NCBI GenBank assembly: GCA_964565375.1
Contig: CAZMEV010000002.1
Coordinates: 26,949-90,948 of the forward strand
Source: SLAN01 sp964565375
Lineage (GTDB): Bacteria > Spirochaetota > Spirochaetia > DSM-27196 > SKKC01
Direction of reading: 5' to 3'
Length of the DNA stretch: 64,000 bases
Shown here piece after piece: positions 33,923-42,025 of this stretch. Each line of letters starts with the position of its first letter. The first letter of the stretch is position 1. Under the pieces are notes generated by a model, which was given only the letters and a program-made list of their open reading frames with translations, was not told the DNA's origin and searched no databases. The translations under genes and the position numbers were made by a program.

Positions 33923-34855
33923 ATGAATGATGGGTTCCCCCTTGAAACGCAGTCGTTACGGATTTTCGTGGCTGTCGCGGAGACCGGGTCCGTCTCTCAA
34001 GCGGCCCGTCGACTTAACTACGTTCAGCCGAACGTTTCGGCCAGGATACGCGGGCTTGAACGCGAAGTCGGCGCACGCCTGTTCGAACGAGGAAGCCGCG
34101 GTATGGAACTCACTCCTGCAGGCCGCAGCCTGCTCGGCTACGCGAGGCCTGCCCTGGCACTCATAGCCCAGGCAAGGCGGGTCATACGCGATACCGAAAC
34201 TCCCGCCGGGGTACTCCGCATAGGAAGCACCGATACATTTGCATCCACAACGCTTGCACCATTGATTTCGGGATTTATGGAGCACTATCCGGAGATAAGT
34301 GTTCAAATTGAAACCGCTACCAGCAGACGTCTGCATGCACAGCTGCGCGACCATGAACTCGATGCAGCAATTGTCGAAGAGAACAGTGAGGACAGCGATA
34401 TCTTTTTCTACAAGCTTCGTGAGGAATCACTCGTGCTCGTCGGCCGACACAACGACACATCCGGGCAGCAGGCACTCAATGCCCCGTTCATCGGTTTTCC
34501 GGATCACTGCCCCTATAAACAGGCGCTGTTCGAGTGGCTTGATGAGCACAGGCATTCGCGTGAATGCTCGCTGGAGATAAGCGGGCTCGAGGCAATGGTT
34601 GCCAGTGTGTCGGCGGGACTCGGCATAACCGTGCTACCGGAGTCGGTAGCACGAAACTACGGGGACCGCCTGCGTCTGCTGGAGCACCCCCGGTTCACGG
34701 GCACTATCGGATTGTACACCGCATGCCTGACACAGGCACGAACCCTGCCTGCGATCGAGGCATTCATGGACCACACAGCGGAGTTCTTCGATCAGGCAGG
34801 GTCTGCCGGTACCATGGAGGGTGGCCACCGGGAAAGCTATGCGGGTTCACCGTAA
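33923..34855 (+). CDS. LysR-type transcriptional regulator
   Basis: 310 aa from the ATG at 33923; an ATG at 33905 overlaps a -10 box and is less likely. N-terminal winged helix (QSLRIFVAVAETGSVSQAARRLNYVQPNVSARIRGLEREVGARLFERGSRGMELTPAG) followed by a type-2 periplasmic-binding-like effector domain. Divergent from the EamA-SDR-thioredoxin operon, the classic arrangement for LysR control of the neighbouring promoter; this is inferred. The gene ends in a short Gly/Ser-rich tail next to a tandem repeat. Confidence 0.9.
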   Translation: MNDGFPLETQSLRIFVAVAETGSVSQAARRLNYVQPNVSARIRGLEREVGARLFERGSRGMELTPAGRSLLGYARPALALIAQARRVIRDTETPAGVLRIGSTDTFASTTLAPLISGFMEHYPEISVQIETATSRRLHAQLRDHELDAAIVEENSEDSDIFFYKLREESLVLVGRHNDTSGQQALNAPFIGFPDHCPYKQALFEWLDEHRHSRECSLEISGLEAMVASVSAGLGITVLPESVARNYGDRLRLLEHPRFTGTIGLYTACLTQARTLPAIEAFMDHTAEFFDQAGSAGTMEGGHRESYAGSP

Positions 34856-34856
34856 G

Positions 34857-34990
34857 GCGCGGCGGGCTCTGCCGGTCACACGTATGTCAAACCGATGCGC
34901 GGCGGGCTCTGCCGGTCACACGTATGTCAAACCGATGCGCGGCGGGCTCTGCCGGTCACACGTATGTCAAACCGATGCGCGGTGGGAGCG
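34857..34990. repeat. 40-bp tandem repeat between convergent genes
   Basis: Three perfect 40-bp units at 34857-34896, 34897-34936 and 34937-34976, plus a fourth partial one. The unit begins GCGCGGCGGGCTCTGCCGGT. The last full unit overlaps the stop and final codons of the DUF374 gene, so the repeat probably arose by expansion of that gene's end. There are no spacers, so it is not a CRISPR. Confidence 0.95.
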
Positions 34991-35656
34991 GCGTTGGCGA
35001 TAGGCCCGTCCGAGGCGTTCAGCTTCTTCGGTAGCCCTGTTCGTCGCGTCATTGAGTTTCTCAAGCAGTTCCTCGATTCGGGTTCGGAAATCGGCCGGAA
35101 TCTCTATGGGATCGCCGAGAACAAGATGCAACCGGCTGCCCGGTAATGGAATCTGGTAATTGTCCCACCGCCGCCGGATGGGAATTGCATGGCTGAAGTA
35201 TGCTCCAATGGGAACGATAAGCGCGTTACTGCGCCCGGCAATATGAATAATGCCTGGTTTTCCGATACGTGCGGGGCCAAAGGGACCATCCATGGCTATC
35301 ATACCGTCATGCCCTTCTTTCACAAATTTGATAAACGCAGGAACACTCCGGCTGCGCCCCGTACCAGGACGGCCGCTTTTGACCCGAAAATCAGTGATAC
35401 CGAAATGCCGCAGTACTCCCGCGAGAATGTCCCCCCGGAACGAATCGTCAACGAGTCCTCCGCTGTCGCGCCGTCGGTACCAGTACATACCGATTACCGA
35501 GAACTCATGCCAGATGGCGAACATAACCCGGTAGCCCTGGCGGTGATAGGCGCGGACTGAAGAAATCGGATTATCGACAATCCGGATAGTCGACCCCACC
35601 ATCCGGTATATGGCTATGAACAGCAGTTGCAGTACCCGTAAGACGATGCCTTTCAT
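34967..35656 (-). CDS. DUF374/lysophospholipid acyltransferase-like protein
   Basis: 229 aa. One N-terminal membrane helix (VLRVLQLLFIAIYRMVGSTI), then the PlsC-like fold with MFAIWHEFSVIG (the position of the HX4D box), VDDSFRGDILAGVLRHFGI, and AMDGPFGPARIGKPGIIHIA, typical of DUF374. Members are thought to acylate lipids in the inner membrane. The last residues lie inside the tandem repeat. TATGAT lies 9 nt before the ATG without a Shine-Dalgarno site. It is divergent from the PBP1A gene. Confidence 0.85.
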   Translation of the reverse strand: MKGIVLRVLQLLFIAIYRMVGSTIRIVDNPISSVRAYHRQGYRVMFAIWHEFSVIGMYWYRRRDSGGLVDDSFRGDILAGVLRHFGITDFRVKSGRPGTGRSRSVPAFIKFVKEGHDGMIAMDGPFGPARIGKPGIIHIAGRSNALIVPIGAYFSHAIPIRRRWDNYQIPLPGSRLHLVLGDPIEIPADFRTRIEELLEKLNDATNRATEEAERLGRAYRQRRSHRASV

Positions 35657-35847
35657 GCGATATCTATCATAGTACCCTTGTCGTAAATTTGCACAGGCGT
35701 ACGAATTGCTGGTATATTAACCATGTATGGGGATGCCCTGACCACACGTACCGTGGGGGTATGCGGCGGTTCGCTTTCTAATGAACGGGCCGCTGCGTTT
35801 GTTTTTCTTTGCGCTCCACGATTATTTTGAAAGGGGATCCTTAGCCA
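35657..35847. promoter_or_regulatory. Divergent promoter region between DUF374 gene and PBP1A gene
   Basis: On + a good promoter TTGCAC (35689-35694), 18-bp spacer, TATATT (35713-35718) drives PBP1A with a leader of about 120 nt. On - TATGAT (35671-35666) lies just before the DUF374 ATG. A short open frame (ATG 35724, 35 codons) lies in the leader but has no feature that supports it as a gene. Confidence 0.55.
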
Positions 35848-38625
35848 GTGAAGCCATCACATTTCATACTCCGCCGGAGAATACTACACACTGCTATAAT
35901 CGCCTTCGCAGCGATAGCGATGCTATCTGTAGCAACGGTCGGCATAATGGTCTACCGCATTATTGCGGCCACGCCGGAACTCGAGGAATACGAGTCCGCC
36001 GAACAGGGTCCGGTTGTTCTCGACTCGGAAGGCGAAGAACTTGGACTGCTGCGCGAAGAGGAGCAGGTTCACGTCTCGATAGATGATGTTCCGGAAGCGG
36101 TGATACACGCGATTGTTGCAATAGAAGACCGAAGATTCTATAAGCACAGAGGGCTGGATCTGCGGGGGATCATTCGCGCTGCCTGGATCAATTTGCGCAC
36201 AGGACGAATTGTTCAGGGAGCAAGCACCATTACCCAGCAGCTTGCCCGTACGCTCTATCTGACCCGCGAGCGCACCATAACGCGCAAGATCTCCGAAAGC
36301 TACCTGGCTTTGCAGATGGAACGCCGGTACGGGAAGGATGAAATCCTTGAAATGTACCTGAACGAGGTCTACTTCGGCGGCGGCGCAACCGGCATTGAGG
36401 CGGCTTCACAGCGGTTTTTCGATAGATCGGTAGCGGAGGTGAGCACTGCCGAGGCTGCAATGCTCGCCGGTTCGCTGCGGGCACCGCGGCACTATAATCC
36501 GCTGACTAACCCCGAACGGGCCCGGCGCCGACTCTCGGTGGTGCTCACGGCAATGGAAAACGAAGGGTTCTTAAGCACCGAGGAAGCGGCTGAAGCGCGG
36601 GCGGAAGAGCCGGATATCGTCTCGCCGAGAGAACGCGAAGACCTTGCCGCGGATTTCATCGCACACGTGCGCGAAACACTTCTCGATCAGTTCGACGGTG
36701 AGAACCTGTATCAGCACGATCTCGAAATTCATACAACGCTGAACCGTACAAAACAGAAAGAGGCTGAAAGAGCCATTGAGGCAGGGTTTGAAGACGAGGT
36801 GCTCCCGACGGTCACAGACGAGGAGGAGCCGATTAACAGGCTGCAGCCGCAGGCAGCGCTTGTAAGCATGGACTCCCGCAGCGGCGCCGTTCGGGCCATG
36901 GTCGGGGGTCGGGGCGGCGACGCGTACAATCGCGCTACAATGACAACACGACAACCGGGGTCCGCATTTAAACCGTTTATCTATTCTGCTGCGCTCTCGA
37001 AGCGCGGGTACCACCCCGGAACGATGGTAAACGATATGCCGATTTCGGTGCCGGTTACAGAGGACCAGGAGCAATCAACGACCATTACGGCAGGCTTCGG
37101 CTCGAGTTCGGGACCTGGTCCTGCAGTGGAGGAACCCGGCGAGACGGACATCCGGGAAGTCTGGCCGCGAAACTTCGATAACCGCTACCGTGGCATCGTG
37201 TCGTTTCGCGAAGCGCTTGCCCGCTCACTGAACGTGCCGGCGGTACGGGTTGCCGGTGAAATCGGCATTGAATCTGCGTTCGAGCATATCAAGCAGTTCG
37301 GCTTTGATTCATTTACCGAAGAAGATGGACACGCAGATCATTATTCTCTCGCGCTCGGAGGACTCGAAGAAGGTGTTACGCCGATGGAGATGGCGAGCGC
37401 ATATGCGCCGTTCGCGAACGCTGGGCTCCAGGGCGAGGCGTACGCCATTGAGAAAATCGTGAATGAGGACGATGAAACAATCTATGAAGCTGATATTGAA
37501 GTCAGCTCGGTAATTGATGAGGATGTTGCATATATTATGCGGGACATGCTTCGTTCCTCGGTCGAGGAGGGAACCGGAGCGCGCGCTCGTCTCGACGACA
37601 CCACGGTTGCCGGCAAGACCGGTACAACCGACCTGAACACCGACGGCTGGTTCGTCGGATTCTCCGACTATACGGTCACAAGTGTCTGGTCGGGTGAGGA
37701 CCGGGCGGTACCAATGACATACGATCGACGCAACGATGAGGACGAGGGTGAGGACGAAAACGGTGCACCTTACGAACGATCGGACGAGGATCAGCCCGAT
37801 ACCGAGGTGCTCGGAGTCAATGTCTCGGAAATATGGGCGGACTACTGGAGCGGCGTCAGGGACGAATTTGCCGATGAACGTTACGCTCATGAGCTCGCCG
37901 AAGAGCTGTATTTCGGTGAGGCGGCAATTGAACAGAGAGAGGCTCGCAGTCAGGCAATAGAACCGGCCCCGCTTCGGCCGGAAGTACTCGGCAGCGAAAT
38001 CCTCGATTCCCCGGATACCGAAAGCCCCGCTGCCGGCGCGGGCGTTGAGCCGACTGCCCCCACCGTCGGCCCGGCTCTTGAACCGGATGAACCCACGCCC
38101 AGCGTGAGTCTTGACCCGATTGAGCCGACAATCAGCTGGTTCGGGCGCTACCGCTGGGATAACCGGCCTGCAACGATCGACGAGTTTGCAATGAACCCGA
38201 TCACCGGCTTGCCTGCCGCTTTTCACCAGTACCCGTCGGTGCCTGAATATGCCGCGGATTTTCACCGACAGGTCGAGTATGAGCTGCGAAGGACTGATCA
38301 GCCGCTAGAACGGCTATCGTTGGCCCCTCTTGCGCTTTCGCAGAGCGGACGATTCTATTCGGCAGAGGCAGAGGAAAAAGCGCCCGAGCTTCCTCAACAC
38401 TCCTACGAAGGTGGTGGCGAAGTCATCGCAACAGGGGACCGGGAGCACGTTAAGACTGCAGGCGGACAACCGTTTACAGGGACATACGAGGAACGCGAGG
38501 ATCGACCCCTGCAGCCAGTTGACGAGAAGTACAATCTTCCCTTCTCCTCCGACGATCCTTACTTTATCCCGAGGGTTACGCTCCTGCGAGCGCCGCGATT
38601 GCCGGCAACCACGATCAGCCCATAG
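35848..38625 (+). CDS. Class A penicillin-binding protein (PBP1A)
   Basis: 925 aa, GTG start after AAGGGG. An N-terminal anchor helix (IIAFAAIAMLSVATVGIMVY) is followed by a GT51 transglycosylase with AIEDRRFYKHRGLDLRG, QGASTITQQLAR, RKISESYLALQMERRYGKDEILEMYLNEVYFGGG. The transpeptidase has the nucleophile S372 in PGSAFKPF, a SLN motif in ARSLNVPAVRV and K590 in GKTGTT. It polymerises and cross-links peptidoglycan in the periplasm. The last 300 residues or so are acidic and Pro-rich (EPTAPTVGPALEPDEPTPSV) with aromatic patches; such a long tail is unusual and might bind a partner. A dense acidic stretch (DEDEGEDENG) lies after the KTG motif. Confidence 0.93.
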   Translation: MKPSHFILRRRILHTAIIAFAAIAMLSVATVGIMVYRIIAATPELEEYESAEQGPVVLDSEGEELGLLREEEQVHVSIDDVPEAVIHAIVAIEDRRFYKHRGLDLRGIIRAAWINLRTGRIVQGASTITQQLARTLYLTRERTITRKISESYLALQMERRYGKDEILEMYLNEVYFGGGATGIEAASQRFFDRSVAEVSTAEAAMLAGSLRAPRHYNPLTNPERARRRLSVVLTAMENEGFLSTEEAAEARAEEPDIVSPREREDLAADFIAHVRETLLDQFDGENLYQHDLEIHTTLNRTKQKEAERAIEAGFEDEVLPTVTDEEEPINRLQPQAALVSMDSRSGAVRAMVGGRGGDAYNRATMTTRQPGSAFKPFIYSAALSKRGYHPGTMVNDMPISVPVTEDQEQSTTITAGFGSSSGPGPAVEEPGETDIREVWPRNFDNRYRGIVSFREALARSLNVPAVRVAGEIGIESAFEHIKQFGFDSFTEEDGHADHYSLALGGLEEGVTPMEMASAYAPFANAGLQGEAYAIEKIVNEDDETIYEADIEVSSVIDEDVAYIMRDMLRSSVEEGTGARARLDDTTVAGKTGTTDLNTDGWFVGFSDYTVTSVWSGEDRAVPMTYDRRNDEDEGEDENGAPYERSDEDQPDTEVLGVNVSEIWADYWSGVRDEFADERYAHELAEELYFGEAAIEQREARSQAIEPAPLRPEVLGSEILDSPDTESPAAGAGVEPTAPTVGPALEPDEPTPSVSLDPIEPTISWFGRYRWDNRPATIDEFAMNPITGLPAAFHQYPSVPEYAADFHRQVEYELRRTDQPLERLSLAPLALSQSGRFYSAEAEEKAPELPQHSYEGGGEVIATGDREHVKTAGGQPFTGTYEEREDRPLQPVDEKYNLPFSSDDPYFIPRVTLLRAPRLPATTISP

Positions 38626-38793
38626 CAACACGGCGCCGGATACCGCCCAAGCAGGATATCATTGACGTATCCGGCCCTGGGAACCGCGCGGCACGGGAAC
38701 CGCCCGGCCCGACCCTGGCACCCCCTCCCGGCCCGCGAATACCAGGCGGGCGCAGGGAAGTCGTCCGCGTTCATTTCTGCTACACTGCTGGGC
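38626..38793. other. GC-rich intergenic region, no gene
   Basis: 168 bp with loosely repeated GGCCCG/CCCGGCCCG words. Near its end TACACT (38781-38786) lies 7 nt before the esterase ATG and is a likely -10 box. No open frame was supported. Confidence 0.5.
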
Positions 38794-39843
38794 ATGTCAC
38801 AGATCGACATGCCCCGTGACCAGCTTGAATCGTACTTCGGATGCAGCCCCCGACCGGAAGACTTCGACGAGTACTGGGCGAAGGCCCTCGAAGCGCTCGA
38901 CAGACACGAACAGGAGAGTGGGTACTCGGCCGCGTACACCCGCGCGGAGATACCAATTTCGTCTGCCGACTGCTATGAACTGTACTTCACCTCCGTCGGT
39001 GGAGCACGCATTCACGCCCGCCTTGCAATCCCGCGCTCAGCCGACCGTCGACCCGTTCCTGCCCTGCTGAAATTCCATGGCTACACCATGAACGCAGGGG
39101 CCTGGAGCAGACTGCTGCCATATGCCGCTGAGGGATTTGCCGTAGCGGCCATGGATGTCCGCGGTCAGGGGGGCGAGTCGACCGACCCCGGCATATCCGC
39201 CCCCGCCACGAGCATGACGGTCGACGACACCTCCCCGCAGCGGCGTGGTGGCATGGCCGGACCAACGGTTCGAGGCCACATTATACGCGGTGTCGAAAGC
39301 GGGCCTGGAGCGCTTTTCTACCGCTCGGTGTATCTCGACACAGTTGCACTTGCCCGCGTTGTCGCGTCCCTCGACGAAGTGAATGAAGGGCAGCTCGGTA
39401 CATTCGGGGCCAGCCAGGGAGGAGCGCTTGCGCTTGCGTGCGCGGCACTCGAACCCCGGGTACGGCACACAGTCTCGATCTACCCGTTTCTCTGCGATTT
39501 CCGCCGCAGTCATGAAATGGAAACGGGAGGCAGCGCATATGAAGAGATACGCCACTACTTCAAACGCCGGGATCCGCGCCACGAGTTTGTGGACGCATTC
39601 TTTCATACCCTCGGCTATATCGATGTGCAATACCTCGCCGAGCGGATACGTGGTACCGTACGAATGCTTACCGGTCTACAGGATGAAGCATGTCTGCCCT
39701 CGACCCAGTTTGCCGCGTACAACAGGATGGCATGCGAGAAGGAGGTTATCGTGTATCCGGACTTCGGTCACGACGACCTGCCGGACGCCGACGACCTGAC
39801 ACTTACGTATTTCAACGAGCGTTTCGGCGACGGCCGGATCTGA
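38794..39843 (+). CDS. Acetyl esterase of CE7 family (acetyl xylan esterase/cephalosporin-C deacetylase)
   Basis: 349 aa from the ATG at 38794; the frame is open 132 nt upstream through spacer sequence without start signals. The alpha/beta hydrolase core has KFHGY, the CE7 RGQGGES motif, the nucleophile Ser in FGASQGGALALA and the C-terminal catalytic His in DFGHDD (family form HE is varied). The length and the early YWAKALEAL segment fit CE7, which deacetylates small sugars and cephalosporin C in the cytoplasm. There is no xylan cluster nearby. Confidence 0.87.
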   Translation: MSQIDMPRDQLESYFGCSPRPEDFDEYWAKALEALDRHEQESGYSAAYTRAEIPISSADCYELYFTSVGGARIHARLAIPRSADRRPVPALLKFHGYTMNAGAWSRLLPYAAEGFAVAAMDVRGQGGESTDPGISAPATSMTVDDTSPQRRGGMAGPTVRGHIIRGVESGPGALFYRSVYLDTVALARVVASLDEVNEGQLGTFGASQGGALALACAALEPRVRHTVSIYPFLCDFRRSHEMETGGSAYEEIRHYFKRRDPRHEFVDAFFHTLGYIDVQYLAERIRGTVRMLTGLQDEACLPSTQFAAYNRMACEKEVIVYPDFGHDDLPDADDLTLTYFNERFGDGRI

Positions 39844-39865
39844 CAGCCATTCGGGCCGGAGACTC

Positions 39866-41212
39866 TTACCGGTTCTTCAGAAGGTCTCCGGCGGTAGCGG
39901 ACAGCGGCACTGTGGTGTCACGCAACGCATCAGACGCCGTCGAAACATCGACCTTATTTCTTATCAGTAACTGCGCGGCGGATATGTCGGCGCGCGCAGC
40001 ATTAAGTGCGTAATAGGCGACGATTCGATTGCCGGACATACCGAACGCCATCCACGGACCGGGATTGCCTGAAGGCTCAAGGGTACCGCGCTCAACTGAC
40101 CACTGTGCGTCCGAGTCATCACCCGCGGATTCGACGTGCAGTGAACCGATATCCGACCAGAGCGTAGCGAGAAAGTCGTAGTCCGAGGGAATAGACGTGC
40201 TCTTTACCGAGGCAGTGCGATCGCGTGCCATGTTCTCTCCGGCAAGCAGGCCGGAGTACTCGGCGACGTTATAGTGTTCTACACGACGATGCCGACCACT
40301 GAGAGGATCGGGAATACTCGCGACATCGCCTGCGGCATAAATGCGCGAGTCGCTTGTCCGAAGGGTCGCATCGCAAACGACTCCATTGTCGACGGTAAGG
40401 CCGGCTTCTTCTGCCACCTCGGTGTTCGGCAGAATACCGGCGGCGACGCAGACCAGATCCGCCTCTACACGGGCGCCCGTGGACAGAAGGACAGAATGCG
40501 GCGCGACCCCGCCACTCGCAGGAACTGCACCGGGTCTGTTTCGGGCACTGGAATCGAGACGCTGGATCGTGTTTCCGGTGTAAACCCCCACACCCCGGTT
40601 ACCCAACCACGTGCGTATATACCGCCGCAACGCAGCCGGAGCCGTTTGCGGCCAGACTTCGTCGCGCGCTTCGATAAGATCCACCGTTGCCCCGGCCTGC
40701 ACGAGCGAAGCGGCAAGCTCAGCACCGATAAAGCCTGCGCCCACGATTGCCACCGCACCGTTGCCACGAGCTACCGCTGTGCGTACGCCGATCGCATCAT
40801 CGAGCGTGCGCAGCACTGTCACCCCGGCTTCCTCTTCGCCCGCAAGATCAAGCCGGCGCGCCCGCCCGCCGGTCGCATACAGAGCACGGTCGAAGGAAAC
40901 CCTGGTTCCATCGGAGAATGTTGAGACAGGCTTCTCAGAGGAGAGATCGAGCCCGGTAACACAGCTTCCCCGCCACACCCGCACGCGGTTCTTCCAGTAG
41001 AAGCGGCGACGCTCGCCGAGTATCTCTTTTGGCGAAACTTCCCCGGTGATAATACCCTTTGAAAGCGGAGGCCTATGGTAGGGCGGCCATGTTTCTTCGC
41101 CGGCCAGCAGGATTTTCCCCCGGCGGTCGACACGACGAATGCCTTCTATCGCTCGAAGCGAAGCAAGTCCACCGCCGATAAGCAGATAGTCCACATGTCG
41201 ATGTTTTGCCAT
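39866..41212 (-). CDS. FAD-dependent ferredoxin/rubredoxin reductase-like oxidoreductase
   Basis: 448 aa from the ATG at 41212 (MAKHRHVDY); the frame extends upstream over the methyltransferase end. FAD motif YLLIGGGLASLRAIEGI, the YHRPPLSKGIITGE segment, NAD motif VAIVGAGFIGAELAASL and FAD-binding IYAAGDVASIPDP are in the order of BphA4-like ferredoxin reductases and AIF-type proteins. A C-terminal reductase-like domain follows (DYDFLATLWSDIGSLHVES). The redox partner is not encoded next door. It is the last gene of a - strand cluster; its start lies 80 nt past the methyltransferase stop. Confidence 0.85.
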   Translation of the reverse strand: MAKHRHVDYLLIGGGLASLRAIEGIRRVDRRGKILLAGEETWPPYHRPPLSKGIITGEVSPKEILGERRRFYWKNRVRVWRGSCVTGLDLSSEKPVSTFSDGTRVSFDRALYATGGRARRLDLAGEEEAGVTVLRTLDDAIGVRTAVARGNGAVAIVGAGFIGAELAASLVQAGATVDLIEARDEVWPQTAPAALRRYIRTWLGNRGVGVYTGNTIQRLDSSARNRPGAVPASGGVAPHSVLLSTGARVEADLVCVAAGILPNTEVAEEAGLTVDNGVVCDATLRTSDSRIYAAGDVASIPDPLSGRHRRVEHYNVAEYSGLLAGENMARDRTASVKSTSIPSDYDFLATLWSDIGSLHVESAGDDSDAQWSVERGTLEPSGNPGPWMAFGMSGNRIVAYYALNAARADISAAQLLIRNKVDVSTASDALRDTTVPLSATAGDLLKNR

Positions 41213-41292
41213 ATCTTCCCGTCCGTCTGTGAAGGTAGGCTGTGAGAGGTCCGGACGGCAAGTGGCATGCCTGCTCCCACCGAAGCACTCTT

Positions 41293-42018
41293 CTACCTTC
41301 TCCGGTACCACACCCCGTCATACAGAACCGGGCGCTTCGGCCGCGAAATCGGCAGGCGCCCACCGGAAGCCGGTGGCCCACTCTCCCACCAGGCCGGGCG
41401 GTTAAGTTCCTCCGGTAGAGACCCGTCGGGTCGATGAAATCCTGCTTCAGCCAGCTCCTCGCACAGCTGTTCAGCGGTAAGAAAGCACTGCGGTTCGTTG
41501 TTGAAGTCGGTAAATATATAGCGCGTTCCGGCAACCGGCTGGGCATGCGGCGGCAGTGTATTCCGCGAGAAGGTCGTAAGATACAGAGCACCACCGTCCC
41601 GGGCAGCCCGTGCCGCCTCACGTACCGCCGCACGGAACTCTTCTTCGCTTCTCGAGAGATTCCAGACTCCGTGAGAAACGATCAAGTCGTACCCGCTGTC
41701 TTCGACCGGCAACTCGTCCATCGGCCCCTCGAGCAACGTGCACCGTGAAGAAACCTGTTCCCGGCCCGCATAATCGCGTGCGGCAGCGAGCATTTCAGAT
41801 GCGGTGTCTATGCCGGTCACGTCGTGCCCAAGCATTGCCAGCGGTACCGTGTGCCGCCCGGCTCCACAGCCGATATCGAGAATCGTCGAGTCGGCTGCAA
41901 GGTTGGTCGCCGCGAATTCCATGAGGCCGCGTGCCGGCTCTTTCCGGCGGAAGCTGTCAACAATGTGCGAGGCATTCCATATGTTCTGCCCGCCCCCGGC
42001 TTGTCTCGAGGTACTCAC
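41293..42018 (-). CDS. SAM-dependent class I methyltransferase
   Basis: 241 aa. SAM-binding motif I is ILDIGCGAGRHTVPLAMLG, the acidic end of strand 2 is VTGIDTASEML, and the post-II region is YDLIVSHGVWNLSRSEEEF. The substrate is unknown; the family is broad (methyltransferase type 11/25). It starts 7 nt after the acyl-CoA ligase stop, so it is in that operon. The C-terminal part (PPASGGRLPISRPKR) is low-complexity. Confidence 0.88.
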   Translation of the reverse strand: MSTSRQAGGGQNIWNASHIVDSFRRKEPARGLMEFAATNLAADSTILDIGCGAGRHTVPLAMLGHDVTGIDTASEMLAAARDYAGREQVSSRCTLLEGPMDELPVEDSGYDLIVSHGVWNLSRSEEEFRAAVREAARAARDGGALYLTTFSRNTLPPHAQPVAGTRYIFTDFNNEPQCFLTAEQLCEELAEAGFHRPDGSLPEELNRPAWWESGPPASGGRLPISRPKRPVLYDGVWYRRR

Positions 42019-42025
42019 CGGTACG

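Noticed and set aside
34857..34990. Possible CRISPR array
   Set aside because: The 40-bp units are directly adjacent without spacers, and no cas genes are present.
35724..35831. 35-codon open frame in the PBP1A leader as a possible leader peptide
   Set aside because: No run of a single amino acid, no ribosome site and no terminator after it, unlike the leuA leader.
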